NCBI RefSeq assembly: GCF_004345245.1
Contig: NZ_SLUQ01000001.1
Coordinates: 248,001 to 312,000 of the forward strand
Source of the DNA: Rhizobium sp. BK251
Lineage (GTDB): Bacteria; Pseudomonadota; Alphaproteobacteria; Rhizobiales; Rhizobiaceae
Direction: 5' to 3'
DNA: 64,000 nucleotides
Each line of letters opens with the position of its first letter. The stretch's first letter is position 1. Both the position numbers and the translations under genes were made by a program. The notes below the pieces were generated by a model, which made no database searches, had not been told where the DNA came from, and saw nothing but the letters and a program-made list of their open reading frames with translations. Positions 54,786 through 63,805 of the stretch are shown one piece after another.

Positions 54786-55430
54786 ATGGCCGAGACGCTT
54801 TCGGAGCAGATCCTGCGTGAGAACAAGGCGGTCTTCGATGCGATGGTGAACCACCGCTTCGTCGAGGACATCAAGGCAGACCGGTTGCCGAAGCAGGTCT
54901 TCGAGCGATATCTCGTGTTCGAAGGCGCTTTCGTCGATACCGCGATCTCGATCTTCGCCTTTGCCACGGCTAAGGCCGAAACGATCGAGCAGAAGCGGTG
55001 GCTTATCGGCGTGCTCGACGCGCTCGCCAACCAGCAGATCGCCTATTTCGAAAAGACCTTCGCGGCGCGCGGCATCGATCCAGCCGCCTTCGACGCCTCC
55101 ATCCCCGAGGTTGCCGCCTTCCGTGATGGCATGCTCGCGATCTCGCGCGACGGTGGCTATCTCGACACGGTTGCCGCCATGTTCGCGGCCGAGTGGATGT
55201 ATTGGACATGGTCGAAGCAGGCGAGTGCCTGCAGGATCAGCGATCCGCTGCTCAAGGAGTGGATCGACCTTCATGCGCATGACGATTTTGCGGCCCAGGC
55301 GCTGTGGCTGAAGGCGGAACTCGACAACGCAGGCGAGGGGCTCGACGCTACTGAGCGGGCTGGCCTCAGCGGCATCTTTGGCAGGGCGCAGGAGCTCGAA
55401 ATCGCGTTCCACCATGCGCCCTATCTCTGA
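54786..55430 (+). CDS. TenA-family protein, cysteine-less active site (TenA_E type)
   Basis: A 214-residue all-helical TenA/THI-4 protein. The segment YLVFEGAFVDTAISIFAFATAKA corresponds to the substrate-pocket helix, and EWMYWTWSKQ replaces the Cys-containing motif of classical TenA, placing this in the Cys-lacking TenA_E class. A C-terminal Glu in RAQELEIAFHHAP matches the conserved acidic residue. Relatives hydrolyse aminopyrimidines or N-formyl-aminopyrimidines in thiamine salvage. Here it is coupled (2 bases after BtpA) to a sugar-type cluster without other thiamine genes, so the pyrimidine-like ligand may belong to the imported compound. Confidence 0.83.
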   Translation: MAETLSEQILRENKAVFDAMVNHRFVEDIKADRLPKQVFERYLVFEGAFVDTAISIFAFATAKAETIEQKRWLIGVLDALANQQIAYFEKTFAARGIDPAAFDASIPEVAAFRDGMLAISRDGGYLDTVAAMFAAEWMYWTWSKQASACRISDPLLKEWIDLHAHDDFAAQALWLKAELDNAGEGLDATERAGLSGIFGRAQELEIAFHHAPYL

Positions 55431-55451
55431 GACAGCGAGGTAGGAAACGCC

Positions 55452-56690
55452 ATGGTTCGCATCGACGGAGCACGGTTGAACAGCAGGCTCGAACAGTTTG
55501 CAGCAATCGGCGCCACCGCAAGGGGCGGCGTCAACCGGCAGGCGCTGACGGAGGGCGACCGTGAGGCGCGCCGGCTGCTCGCGGAGTTGGCGCTCTCGCG
55601 TGGTTTTGCCGTATTCCAGGATCCGATGGCCAATCTTTTCATCCGCCGCGACGGAAGCCGGAGCGACCTGCCGCCGCTTCTGATCGGCAGCCATCTCGAC
55701 AGCCAGCCCGCAGGTGGCCGTTTCGACGGAGCGCTCGGCACCTTGAGCGCCTTCGAAGTCCTGGAGAGCCTCGAAGACAGCAATCTTGAGACGATGCACC
55801 CCGTCGAGGTGGTCGCGTGGACAAACGAGGAGGGATGCCGCTTCTCGCCTGGCTGCATGGGCTCCATGGCATTCGCCGCGGGCAGCATCCCGGCGGACTG
55901 GGCCGGCAAGCGTAGTGCAGATGGTTCGCTCTTTGCCGACGAACTAAGCGCGACACTCGAGAGCCTGCCGCAGGCCGCCATGCGCCCGCTCGGGTTTGCG
56001 GTGGCAGCTTACGTCGAGGTTCATATCGAACAGGGACCTTCGCTGGAGGCGGAGGATATTCCGATCGGCGTCGTCACCGGCATACAGGGTACCCGATGGC
56101 TGGAGGTCACGGTCTCCGGCCAGACGGCGCATGCCGGGACGACCTCGCTCGCCTATCGGCGGGATCCGTTGCGTGCGCTGACGGCGGCGCTCGGCCGGCT
56201 CTATGATGCCGTCATGCCTGTGGACGCCGATGCCCGCTTCACCATCGGCCGCATTTCGGTCGAACCCGGATCGATCAATGCAATTCCGGAGACCGCTCGC
56301 TGCAGCGTCGACATCCGCCATCCGGATCCGGCCCGGCTGGATGCGATCGAACGGCAGGTGATCGAAACGGTATCGCAGGCGTCGGGGCGGCAGCGCTGCG
56401 TGGCCACTGTTTCGCGGCTGTTCGACATGCCGCCGGGTCGATTTGCGCCGGAGATCGTTGCGACAATTGAGTCTGCGGCGACCGAATTGGGTCTTAAGAG
56501 CAAGCGCATGCTCTCCGGCGCCTTCCACGACGCGCTCTTCGTGAGCCGGATTGCGCCCTCGGCGATGATCTTCGTCCCCTGCAGGGATGGCCTCAGCCAT
56601 AACGAGGCCGAATATGTCGAGCCGGACCACGCCGCGGCGGGTTGCCGGCTGCTGGCGGCGGTCACGATGAGCCTGGCAAGCCGTTCCTAG
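55452..56690 (+). CDS. M20-family Zn-dependent amidohydrolase (carbamoylase/allantoate hydrolase type)
   Basis: A 412-residue hydantoinase/carbamoylase-family enzyme. The metal site is readable: His and Asp in LIGSHLDSQPAGGRFDGALG, the Glu pair in WTNEEGCRF, His in VHIEQGP and the C-terminal His in GLSHNEAEYVEPDH. The dimerisation domain includes VSGQTAHAGTTSLAYRRDPL, typical of N-carbamoyl-L-amino-acid hydrolase, beta-ureidopropionase and allantoate amidohydrolase. It splits an N-carbamoyl or ureido bond, releasing ammonia and CO2. It lies 21 bases after tenA and is last in the plus-strand group. Confidence 0.88.
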   Translation: MVRIDGARLNSRLEQFAAIGATARGGVNRQALTEGDREARRLLAELALSRGFAVFQDPMANLFIRRDGSRSDLPPLLIGSHLDSQPAGGRFDGALGTLSAFEVLESLEDSNLETMHPVEVVAWTNEEGCRFSPGCMGSMAFAAGSIPADWAGKRSADGSLFADELSATLESLPQAAMRPLGFAVAAYVEVHIEQGPSLEAEDIPIGVVTGIQGTRWLEVTVSGQTAHAGTTSLAYRRDPLRALTAALGRLYDAVMPVDADARFTIGRISVEPGSINAIPETARCSVDIRHPDPARLDAIERQVIETVSQASGRQRCVATVSRLFDMPPGRFAPEIVATIESAATELGLKSKRMLSGAFHDALFVSRIAPSAMIFVPCRDGLSHNEAEYVEPDHAAAGCRLLAAVTMSLASRS

Positions 56691-56742
56691 CTCGTGGGAA
56701 TCTGCGCCGCCGATGGGTGGCAAGGCGAACGTGGGCTCGTCA

Positions 56743-56768
56743 CTTTACACCTCTTTACGACTCCTAAC
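56743..56768. promoter_or_regulatory. 10-bp-phased direct repeats (CTTTAC type)
   Basis: CTTTAC at 56743 and 56753 and CCTAAC at 56763 are spaced exactly 10 bp apart, 80-100 bases before the unknown-protein gene. This is the same architecture as the array at 40526. A winged-helix regulator gene lies just downstream (57612-59141). Confidence 0.55.
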
Positions 56769-56846
56769 GTGTCAATGGAGTGCCTCCGCCCCATACTCCG
56801 AGAATGAAACGCCGCGGATGGACGCGGCAGCCAACGGAGATCCCGA

Positions 56847-57566
56847 ATGAGCGAGCTTTTGAGCAAAGTCATCGATGCACATGGCGGCATGGATCGCTGG
56901 AGGCGCTTCGAGAAGGTCGAGGCGATGATCGTCACCGGCGGCGGCTTTTTCGCGCTGAAGGGACTGATGCAGGATTCAACTCCGCGCCGGATGACAGTCT
57001 GGCTCCATGAGGAGCGTTCGTCGGTCTTGCCTTACGGAGCCCCGGACCAGCGCACCATGTTCACGCCCGATCGTGTCACCATCGAAAAGCTCGACGGCAC
57101 GATCGTCGCCCAGCGCCGGATGCCCAAGGAGTCCTTCGCCGGCCATCAGATGCACACGCCCTGGGACCCGCTGCAGCGCGCCTATTTCAACGGAGAGGCG
57201 CTCTGGACCTATCTTACCACTCCCTTCCTTCTCGCGATCGACGGCGTCGAGGTCGAAGAAACAGAAGCATGGCAGGAGGGTGCGGAAACATGGCGCGTCC
57301 TGCGCGCCTATTTCCCGGGTTCGATCGAGACGCACAGTTACGTCCAGGACTTCTTCTTCGACGAGAAATTCATTTTGCGCCGGCATGACTATAACGTGAA
57401 TATCGCAGGCGGCTTCGGTGCTGCGCAGCTGATCTCCGACTATGTCGTCGTCAACGGCCTTGCCGTGCCGACCAAGCGTCGAGCCTACACCCGCGGGCCC
57501 GACCGGCGCCCTGTCCTGGACATGCTTATGGTGACAATCGACTTCACCGAGATCAGCTTCGAGTAG
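56847..57566 (+). CDS. unknown protein, LolA-like beta-rich
   Basis: A 239-residue protein without a signal peptide or membrane segment. The start MSELLSKVIDAHGGMDRWRRFEKVEAMIVTGG and alternating beta-strand pattern resemble the LolA/LppX-like fold often annotated only as hypothetical in rhizobia. CGGAG precedes ATG 56847. Its promoter region holds 10-bp-phased direct repeats, and the convergent gene 45 bases downstream encodes a winged-helix regulator, so it may be that regulator's target. No function is proposed. Confidence 0.7.
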   Translation: MSELLSKVIDAHGGMDRWRRFEKVEAMIVTGGGFFALKGLMQDSTPRRMTVWLHEERSSVLPYGAPDQRTMFTPDRVTIEKLDGTIVAQRRMPKESFAGHQMHTPWDPLQRAYFNGEALWTYLTTPFLLAIDGVEVEETEAWQEGAETWRVLRAYFPGSIETHSYVQDFFFDEKFILRRHDYNVNIAGGFGAAQLISDYVVVNGLAVPTKRRAYTRGPDRRPVLDMLMVTIDFTEISFE

Positions 57567-57611
57567 GCGGTGTGGACGGATTTGACCACGATGAAGCCAG
57601 TGAGTGGCGCG

Positions 57612-59141
57612 TTACTCCGGCAGACCAGCCTTGCGGAAGCCATCGACGAAATGCTTGAGCGTCGCAGCATCGCGGAATGGCTCGGTCGCCGCCCAATGGC
57701 TGGTTGTGAAATGCGGATTGCCGACGAGGAACAGTTCTGCCTCGGCGCGCGCCTCATCGAGCCGGCCGAGTTGCGCAAGGCTTGCCGCCAGGAAACGGCG
57801 TGAGCTTGTCCGATAGGTCTCGTCCCTGCGCAGTGTCTCGACAGCGGCTTCGTAGTCGCCGGCCGCATATTGCGCCTGGCCGAGCGCCAGATAGTACCAG
57901 CTTGCCGGAAACGGGTTCAGCCGGAACGCCTTGGCGATGTGCTCAAGGCCCTCGTCCACCCGCCCGGCCAGAACCGCGATGTCGGATAGTGCCGCAAAGG
58001 TATCGGCCTCGTTCGGGTCAAGTTCGATCGCCCTGGCGAATTCCGCATCCGCCTCCGCGAAACTGCGCTCATAGGCAAGCAGGTAGGCCAGGATCCAGCG
58101 GCAGCCGGCGTCATTGGGATCGATCGCAACAGCCTTGCGCGCCAGTTCCAGGGCAACCCTGCGGGCAGGCTCCTCTGGTCCGCCGGAGTGCACCCATCCC
58201 ATCCAGTGGTTCATGGCCAGCCAGCGATAGGCCTCGGCGTATTCGGGATCGAGAAAAACCGCGCGCGTCAGCATGAGATGCGCTTCCTGCGCCGACTGCG
58301 GTGAATCGTCCATCAGCCTGCGCGCCCGCACACAGAGATCATAAGCCTCGAGATTTTTGGGGCGATTGCGCGGCGGTGGTGCGCGCAGCCGGCCGAGCAG
58401 CGCCTCCACGATCTTGGCCGTGACCTCGTCCTGGACGGCAAAGATATCCTCCAGGCTGCGATCGAAGCGTTCCGCCCAGAGGTGATCGCCGCTCACCGCA
58501 TCCACCAGCTGGGCGTTGATACGCACGCGCCCTCCGGCCCTCCTTGCGCTGCCCTGCAGCAGGTAGCGCACGCCAAGGTCCTCGGCGATCGCGCGCACGT
58601 CCATCGCCTTTCCCTTGTAGGCAAAGGCCGAGTTGCGGGCGATGACGAACAGGCCTGAGACCCTGGACAGGTCGGTGATCAGGTCTTCGGTCAACCCGTC
58701 CGCGAAGGATTCCTGCTCGGCATCGTTGCCGAGATTGACGAAGGGCAGCACGGCGATCGATGGTTTGTCAGGCAGCGGCAAGGGTTTTCGCTTCGCGCCA
58801 CCGAGCCGTTCGATGGCCCCGGTGAAGCGGTAGCCGACGCGCGGAATCGTGGAAATCCAGTCAACGCCGCCATCACTGTCATCGCCGGCAGCACCGAGCA
58901 GCTTCCTGAGTTGCGCGATCTGGACGGTGAGGTTGCCTTCCTCGACGGCCGTGCCCGGCCACGCCGCGTCCATCAGTTCGGCCTTGCTCAGGATTTCGCC
59001 GGACCGTTCGACGAGCGCCGCGAGCAGCCTTACTCCGCGGTAGCCGACGGCCACGGGATCACCGTTCCGAAGGAGCGTTCCCGCAGCCGGATCAAGCACG
59101 AACGGACCAAAGGCAAAGCGCGATCCCTGCATGAGGCGCAT
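57612..59141 (-). CDS. winged-helix regulator with TolB-like and TPR domains (CadC-like)
   Basis: A 509-residue protein. Residues 8-105 form an OmpR-type winged helix (FAFGPFVLDPAAGTLLRNG, GNLTVQIAQLRKLLG, TIPRVGYRF). Residues 125-250 are a TolB/FlgO-like domain (SIAVLPFVNLGNDAEQESFADGLTEDLITDLSRV), and the last 250 residues are TPR units. No transmembrane helix separates the parts, unlike CadC. This layout is common in rhizobia and is often misnamed adenylate cyclase. ATG 59141 has no clear ribosome-binding site; ATG 59132 is an alternative. It is divergent from an MFS transporter. Confidence 0.84.
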   Translation of the reverse strand: MRLMQGSRFAFGPFVLDPAAGTLLRNGDPVAVGYRGVRLLAALVERSGEILSKAELMDAAWPGTAVEEGNLTVQIAQLRKLLGAAGDDSDGGVDWISTIPRVGYRFTGAIERLGGAKRKPLPLPDKPSIAVLPFVNLGNDAEQESFADGLTEDLITDLSRVSGLFVIARNSAFAYKGKAMDVRAIAEDLGVRYLLQGSARRAGGRVRINAQLVDAVSGDHLWAERFDRSLEDIFAVQDEVTAKIVEALLGRLRAPPPRNRPKNLEAYDLCVRARRLMDDSPQSAQEAHLMLTRAVFLDPEYAEAYRWLAMNHWMGWVHSGGPEEPARRVALELARKAVAIDPNDAGCRWILAYLLAYERSFAEADAEFARAIELDPNEADTFAALSDIAVLAGRVDEGLEHIAKAFRLNPFPASWYYLALGQAQYAAGDYEAAVETLRRDETYRTSSRRFLAASLAQLGRLDEARAEAELFLVGNPHFTTSHWAATEPFRDAATLKHFVDGFRKAGLPE

Positions 59142-59157
59142 CTATAGTCGGTTTGGA

Positions 59158-59179
59158 AGTTTTTGAGAACTTTTTGGGA
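59158..59179. promoter_or_regulatory. 11-bp direct repeat between winged-helix regulator and MFS genes
   Basis: AGTTTTTGAGA (59158) and ACTTTTTGGGA (59169) are tandem, 17 bases upstream of the regulator start. The helical-turn spacing suggests an autoregulatory site for the winged-helix protein. Weaker than the other two arrays because only two units are seen. Confidence 0.4.
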
Positions 59180-59270
59180 GCGCTTAAGGACGACGCGGTC
59201 CGCACCCCGCAGAATCCAGTCTCTTTCGGGTCGAGGGACGCAAGGCCCTCAAACCCTTATGGAGGTTGCA

Positions 59271-60500
59271 ATGAACGATACGACCAGGCTCGCGTCGGCT
59301 CGGCATCAGGCCGCGGGGGCGGAATTGCCGTATCGGGGCTTGCATAGTGCGACATCACCGCTCGAGAATCGGATTCCATGGGCCGCGATGGCGGGTATCA
59401 TCGCGACCGTCATGGTGTTCGCCGTGGCGCAGGGACTGACCTATCCGCTGCTCAGCTTCATCCTGGAGCGGCAGGGGACGACGCCCGGGCTCATCGGCCT
59501 GTCGGCGGCGATGACGCCGCTCGGTTTCATCCTGTCCGCCCCCTTCATTCCGGCAGTGGCGCGGCGCCTGGGCGCGGCACGGCTGGCGATCCTCTGTTCG
59601 GTGCTGGCCGCACTTTCCTTGGTCGCGATTGCCTGGATGCAGGAGGTCTGGGCCTGGATGCCGCTGCGCTTCTTGCTCGGCTTCTTTGCCAATCCGCTGT
59701 ACGTGATCAGCGAAACCTGGCTGCTCTGGATAACGCCCAAATCACGCCGGGGCCGCATCATGGGCCTCTATTCGTCGATCGTTTCGGGTGGCTTCGCCAT
59801 CGGCCCGCTGTCGCTCGGTCTGGTCGGCACGCAGGGTTGGCCGCCCTTTGTGATCGGTATCGTGGCCTTCCTTCTCTGCGGATCGGTCGTGCTTGCGGTC
59901 GTGCCGCGCCTGCCTGACATGCCGCATGAAGGCGAGGCAACATCGGTCGGCGGCTTCTTCGCGCTGGCACCGTTGCTGCTGTTCGCGGTTTTCACGGCTG
60001 CCGCCTTCGAGCAGATCCTGCTTTCCCTGTTCGCGGTCTATGGCACAGCACTCGGCAGCGCCGAAGAGCGCATCGCTTCGCTCATCACCTGCTTCATCGC
60101 GGGCAATGCCGTGTTGCAGATCGTGCTCGGGCGCGTGGCCGAGCGCTTTGGCTCGACGCGGACCATGTTGTCCTGTGTTCTCGCTTGCCTGGCCGGCTGC
60201 CTGCTGCTGCCATTGATCTTCAGCTCGTGGCTCATCTGGCCGCTTGTCTTCGTCTGGGGCGGCGTCTCGTTCGGGATTTACACGATGGCATTGATCCAGC
60301 TTGGCGAGCGTTTTACCGGTCAGGCCTTGATCGCCGGCAACGCGGCCTTCGCCGTCGTATGGGGCTTAGGCGGCATCGTGGGCTCGCCGGCTACAGGGCT
60401 GGCAATGCAACTGATCGGGCATCAGGGGCTGCCATCGTCCCTTGGCTTGCTCAGCTGTCTGCTGGCGGTGCTTCTGATGGCGCAGAGGCAGCGGGCCTGA
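59271..60500 (+). CDS. MFS transporter
   Basis: A 409-residue major facilitator with about 12 hydrophobic segments starting at residue 40 (WAAMAGIIATVMVFAVAQGLTYPLL). The loop between helices 2 and 3 has RRLGAARLAILCS. Another typical segment is WLLWITPKSRRGRIMGLYSSIVSGGFAIGPL. The subgroup resembles YcaD-like transporters. GGAGG at 59261-59265 fixes ATG 59271. The substrate is unknown. It is divergent from the winged-helix/TPR regulator and converges on the RND pump gene. Confidence 0.85.
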   Translation: MNDTTRLASARHQAAGAELPYRGLHSATSPLENRIPWAAMAGIIATVMVFAVAQGLTYPLLSFILERQGTTPGLIGLSAAMTPLGFILSAPFIPAVARRLGAARLAILCSVLAALSLVAIAWMQEVWAWMPLRFLLGFFANPLYVISETWLLWITPKSRRGRIMGLYSSIVSGGFAIGPLSLGLVGTQGWPPFVIGIVAFLLCGSVVLAVVPRLPDMPHEGEATSVGGFFALAPLLLFAVFTAAAFEQILLSLFAVYGTALGSAEERIASLITCFIAGNAVLQIVLGRVAERFGSTRTMLSCVLACLAGCLLLPLIFSSWLIWPLVFVWGGVSFGIYTMALIQLGERFTGQALIAGNAAFAVVWGLGGIVGSPATGLAMQLIGHQGLPSSLGLLSCLLAVLLMAQRQRA

Positions 60501-60536
60501 TCGAGGCACTCGCCTCAAGACAGCAGTCAGACCCCA

Positions 60537-60566
60537 GCCGCAACTGGAACTTCGTCCAGTTGCGGC
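60537..60566. terminator. hairpin between convergent MFS and RND genes
   Basis: An 11-bp perfect stem GCCGCAACTGG / CCAGTTGCGGC with an 8-nt loop lies in the 125-base convergent gap. Only GTTT follows on the plus strand, so it is a weak or bidirectional terminator. Confidence 0.55.
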
Positions 60567-60625
60567 GTTTCGGGGGCAATTGCCTTGGTCCGGAGGATGC
60601 AAGGCAGGGAGCACGCCGGCCCGGC

Positions 60626-63600
60626 TCAAGCCGGTGTGCTGGTCTTGCTTTCCGAAGTCGCCAACGCCACGGGCAACTTCTCGTCGGTCTCGCGCTCTGC
60701 GTCGGGCCGCTTCGTCCTGAACAGCTTCAGGACGAAGACGAAGAAGGCCGGCACGAAGAAGATTGCGAGAACGGTCGCCGTGATCATTCCTCCGAGAACA
60801 CCGGTGCCGATCGCATTCTGGCTGGCCGCGCTGGCGCCGGTGGCTATGGCAAGCGGCACGACGCCCAATGTGAAGGCAAGCGATGTCATGATGATCGGGC
60901 GGAAACGCACCCGCGCGGCGTCCACGGCGGCATCGGTGAGCGAGCGCCCCTCCGCGTAATAGTCCTTTGCGAACTCCACAATCAGGATCGCATTCTTCGC
61001 CGACAGGCCGATGATCGCTATCAGGCCGACCTTGAAATAGAGGTCGTTCGGCATGTCGCGCAGCATCACCGCGAGCACGCATCCGATGATGCCGAGAGGC
61101 ACGACGAGCATGACGGAGAGCGGGATCGACCAGCTCTCGTAGAGACCTGCCAGCAACAGGAAGACAAAGAGGATGCTGAGGCCGAACAGGATCGGCGCCT
61201 GCGTGCCGGACTTGATTTCCTCCAGCGACTGCCCCGTCCACTCGAAACCGACGCCATTAGGCAGTTGCGAGGCGAGACGCTCCATCTCCGCGATCGCGAC
61301 ACCGGATGACGTGCCCGGTGCGGGCTCGCCGCCGATGCGCACTGTCGGATAGCCGTTATAGCCGACGATCTGGGGCGAACCCTTCTGCCATTGTGCGATG
61401 GCGAAGGAGGACAAGGGTACCATGCCGCCGCTCGCGTTCCGCACGTTGAGCTTGAGGATGTCCTCGACCTGCAGCCTGTCGCGGTCCTGTGCCTGCACGA
61501 TCACGCGCTGCATGCGGCCGGAGTTCGGGAAGTCGTTGATGTAGGACGAGCCGAGATTGGCCGTGATGGTGTTGTTGATGTCGGCGAAGGTCACGCCAAA
61601 GGTGTTGGCCTTCTCGCGGTCGATGACCAGCAGCACCTGCGCGGCATCGGGCAGGCCTTCGATGCGCATACCTGCCAAAAGCGGGCTCTGCCCGGCCTTT
61701 TGCATGAGTTCGGCCGCGGCTGAAGAAAGCGCTTGCTGGCCGAGGCCATTGCGATCCTGGAGACGGAACGAGAAGCCGCCTGTCGTGCCGAAGCCTTCGA
61801 TCGGCGGAGGGGAGAGCGCGAAGCTGGTCGCGTCCTTGAGGGCAAAAAGCTGCATGTTCACGCGATTTGCGATGTCCTGCACCGATTGGCCCGCGCCGCG
61901 TTCGCTCCAGTCCTTGAGGGTGACGAACATCAGCGCGGCGTTGGCACCGTTGCCCGAAAAACTGAAGCCCTGGATCGCGACGACGTCGCGGACGGATGGC
62001 TCGGTCCGGAAGATGCCTTCGATCTGCTCGATGGAGGCAAGTGTGCGGTTGGCACTGGCCTCAGGTGGGCCCTGGATGTCCACGATCAGGAAGCCCTGGT
62101 CTTCGTTCGGAACGAAGGCGCTGGGGAGATTGATGAAGAGATATCCGAGGCCAGCGACGAGGGCGAGATAGATGATCATCATCCGGCCCGCGCGGCGCGC
62201 CATGCCCGATGCGGCGCTGGTGTAGCGCTTCGTCAGACCGTCGAACTTGCGGTTGAACCAGCCGCCAATGCCCTTCTTCTCGTGATGGCCCTTCTTGATC
62301 GGCTTCAGGAACGTCGCGCAGAGCGCGGGCGTCAGCGATAGCGCCAGGAACGCCGAGAACAGGATCGACACGACCATGGTCAGGCTGAACTGGCGATAGA
62401 TGATGCCGGTCGAGCCCGGGAAGAACGCCATGGGGATGAACACGCAGGAGAGTACCAGCGTGATGCCGAGGATGGCGCCGGTGATCTGGCGCATGGCTTT
62501 CTTGGTCGCTTCCTTCGGCGAAAGACCTTCCTCCGCCATGATGCGCTCGACGTTCTCGACCACGACGATTGCGTCGTCGACGAGGATGCCGATGGCGAGC
62601 ACCATAGCGAACATCGTCAGCACGTTGATGGAGAAGCCCGCGGCCAGCATGACTGCGCAGGTGCCCAGCAGCGCCACCGGTACCACGATCGTCGGGATGA
62701 TCGTGTAGCGGAAGTTCTGCAGGAAGATCAGCATCACGAAGAAGACGAGGATGACGGCCTCGATAAGCGTGTGCAGCACCTTCTCGATCGATGCCGAGAC
62801 GAAGGGGCTGGTATCATAGGGGACGCTGTATTCGACGCCCGGCGGGAAGAAGCTGGACAGTTCCTCCATCTTTTCCCGGACGGCTGCAGAGGTCGCCACG
62901 GCATTGCCCGTCGAGGACAGCTGGACGGCAAGTGCCGCGCTCGGCTGGCCGTTCAGGCGGCTCGAGAAGTTGTAGCTTTCGGCGCCGAGCTCGACACGCG
63001 CCACGTCACGCAGCCTGACGGTGCTGCCATCGGCGTTTGCACGAAGGACGATATTCCCGAATTCCTCGGCGTTTGCGAGCTGGCCCTTGACGAGCACGGT
63101 CGCCGTCAGGTCCTGGGTGATCGGGTTCGGTGCCGCACCGACCTGGCCTGCCGCGACCTGCGCATTCTGCGAGCCGATCGCCTCATTGATGTCGGCTGTG
63201 GTGAGATTGAGACCGACCATCTTGTCCGGGTCGATCCACACGCGCATCGCCCTTTGCGCAGCAAAGAGCTGCGCACGGCCGACACCGTCGAGTCGGCGAA
63301 TTTCGCCGATGATGTTGCGGGTGATGTAGTCGCCCAACGCCACCTCATCGAGCGCGCCGTTGGTCGAGGTCAGGGACACGAACATCAGGAAGCCGGATGA
63401 CGCCTCCTCCACGTTCACCCCCTGTGCCGTCACCGCGGACGGAAGCCTGGATTCCACCCTGCGGATGGCATTCTGCACGTCCACCGATGCCTGGTTGATG
63501 TTGGTGCCGGCCTCGAAGGTGGCGTTGATGGAAACGGAGCCCGAGGTATCGGAGGTCGACTCGAAGTACATGAGCCCGTCGACGCCATTCAGCTCGTCTT

Positions 63601-63796
63601 CTATCAGGCGGGTCACGCCCTGATAGATCTCCTGGGGGGAGGCGCCCGGATAGTTCGTCGAGATCGTGAGCTGCGGCGGCGCAACCTTCGGGTACTGCGC
63701 AATCGGCAGGAACGGAAGGCAGATGATGCCGGCGATCGAGATGAAGAGGGCGAATACCCAGGCAAGGATAGGCCGTCTGATAAATAGCTGTGCCAT
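60626..63796 (-). CDS. HAE1-type RND efflux pump (AcrB/MexB-like inner-membrane subunit)
   Basis: A 1056-residue RND transporter with 12 helices and two large periplasmic loops. The N-terminus FIRRPILAWVFALFISIAGI is standard. The proton-relay Asp pair is in GILVDDAIVVVENVER (helix 4), and ATLVIDEPT-like sequence is absent, as expected for a proton-driven pump. The second half repeats the layout (GLSAKNAILIVEFAKD in helix 10). It exports drugs, bile-like compounds or plant phenolics with an adaptor and outer-membrane channel. The adaptor gene lies 9 bases upstream. No regulator is in view. Confidence 0.92.
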   Translation of the reverse strand: MAQLFIRRPILAWVFALFISIAGIICLPFLPIAQYPKVAPPQLTISTNYPGASPQEIYQGVTRLIEDELNGVDGLMYFESTSDTSGSVSINATFEAGTNINQASVDVQNAIRRVESRLPSAVTAQGVNVEEASSGFLMFVSLTSTNGALDEVALGDYITRNIIGEIRRLDGVGRAQLFAAQRAMRVWIDPDKMVGLNLTTADINEAIGSQNAQVAAGQVGAAPNPITQDLTATVLVKGQLANAEEFGNIVLRANADGSTVRLRDVARVELGAESYNFSSRLNGQPSAALAVQLSSTGNAVATSAAVREKMEELSSFFPPGVEYSVPYDTSPFVSASIEKVLHTLIEAVILVFFVMLIFLQNFRYTIIPTIVVPVALLGTCAVMLAAGFSINVLTMFAMVLAIGILVDDAIVVVENVERIMAEEGLSPKEATKKAMRQITGAILGITLVLSCVFIPMAFFPGSTGIIYRQFSLTMVVSILFSAFLALSLTPALCATFLKPIKKGHHEKKGIGGWFNRKFDGLTKRYTSAASGMARRAGRMMIIYLALVAGLGYLFINLPSAFVPNEDQGFLIVDIQGPPEASANRTLASIEQIEGIFRTEPSVRDVVAIQGFSFSGNGANAALMFVTLKDWSERGAGQSVQDIANRVNMQLFALKDATSFALSPPPIEGFGTTGGFSFRLQDRNGLGQQALSSAAAELMQKAGQSPLLAGMRIEGLPDAAQVLLVIDREKANTFGVTFADINNTITANLGSSYINDFPNSGRMQRVIVQAQDRDRLQVEDILKLNVRNASGGMVPLSSFAIAQWQKGSPQIVGYNGYPTVRIGGEPAPGTSSGVAIAEMERLASQLPNGVGFEWTGQSLEEIKSGTQAPILFGLSILFVFLLLAGLYESWSIPLSVMLVVPLGIIGCVLAVMLRDMPNDLYFKVGLIAIIGLSAKNAILIVEFAKDYYAEGRSLTDAAVDAARVRFRPIIMTSLAFTLGVVPLAIATGASAASQNAIGTGVLGGMITATVLAIFFVPAFFVFVLKLFRTKRPDAERETDEKLPVALATSESKTSTPA

Positions 63797-63805
63797 GGGG
63801 CTGCC

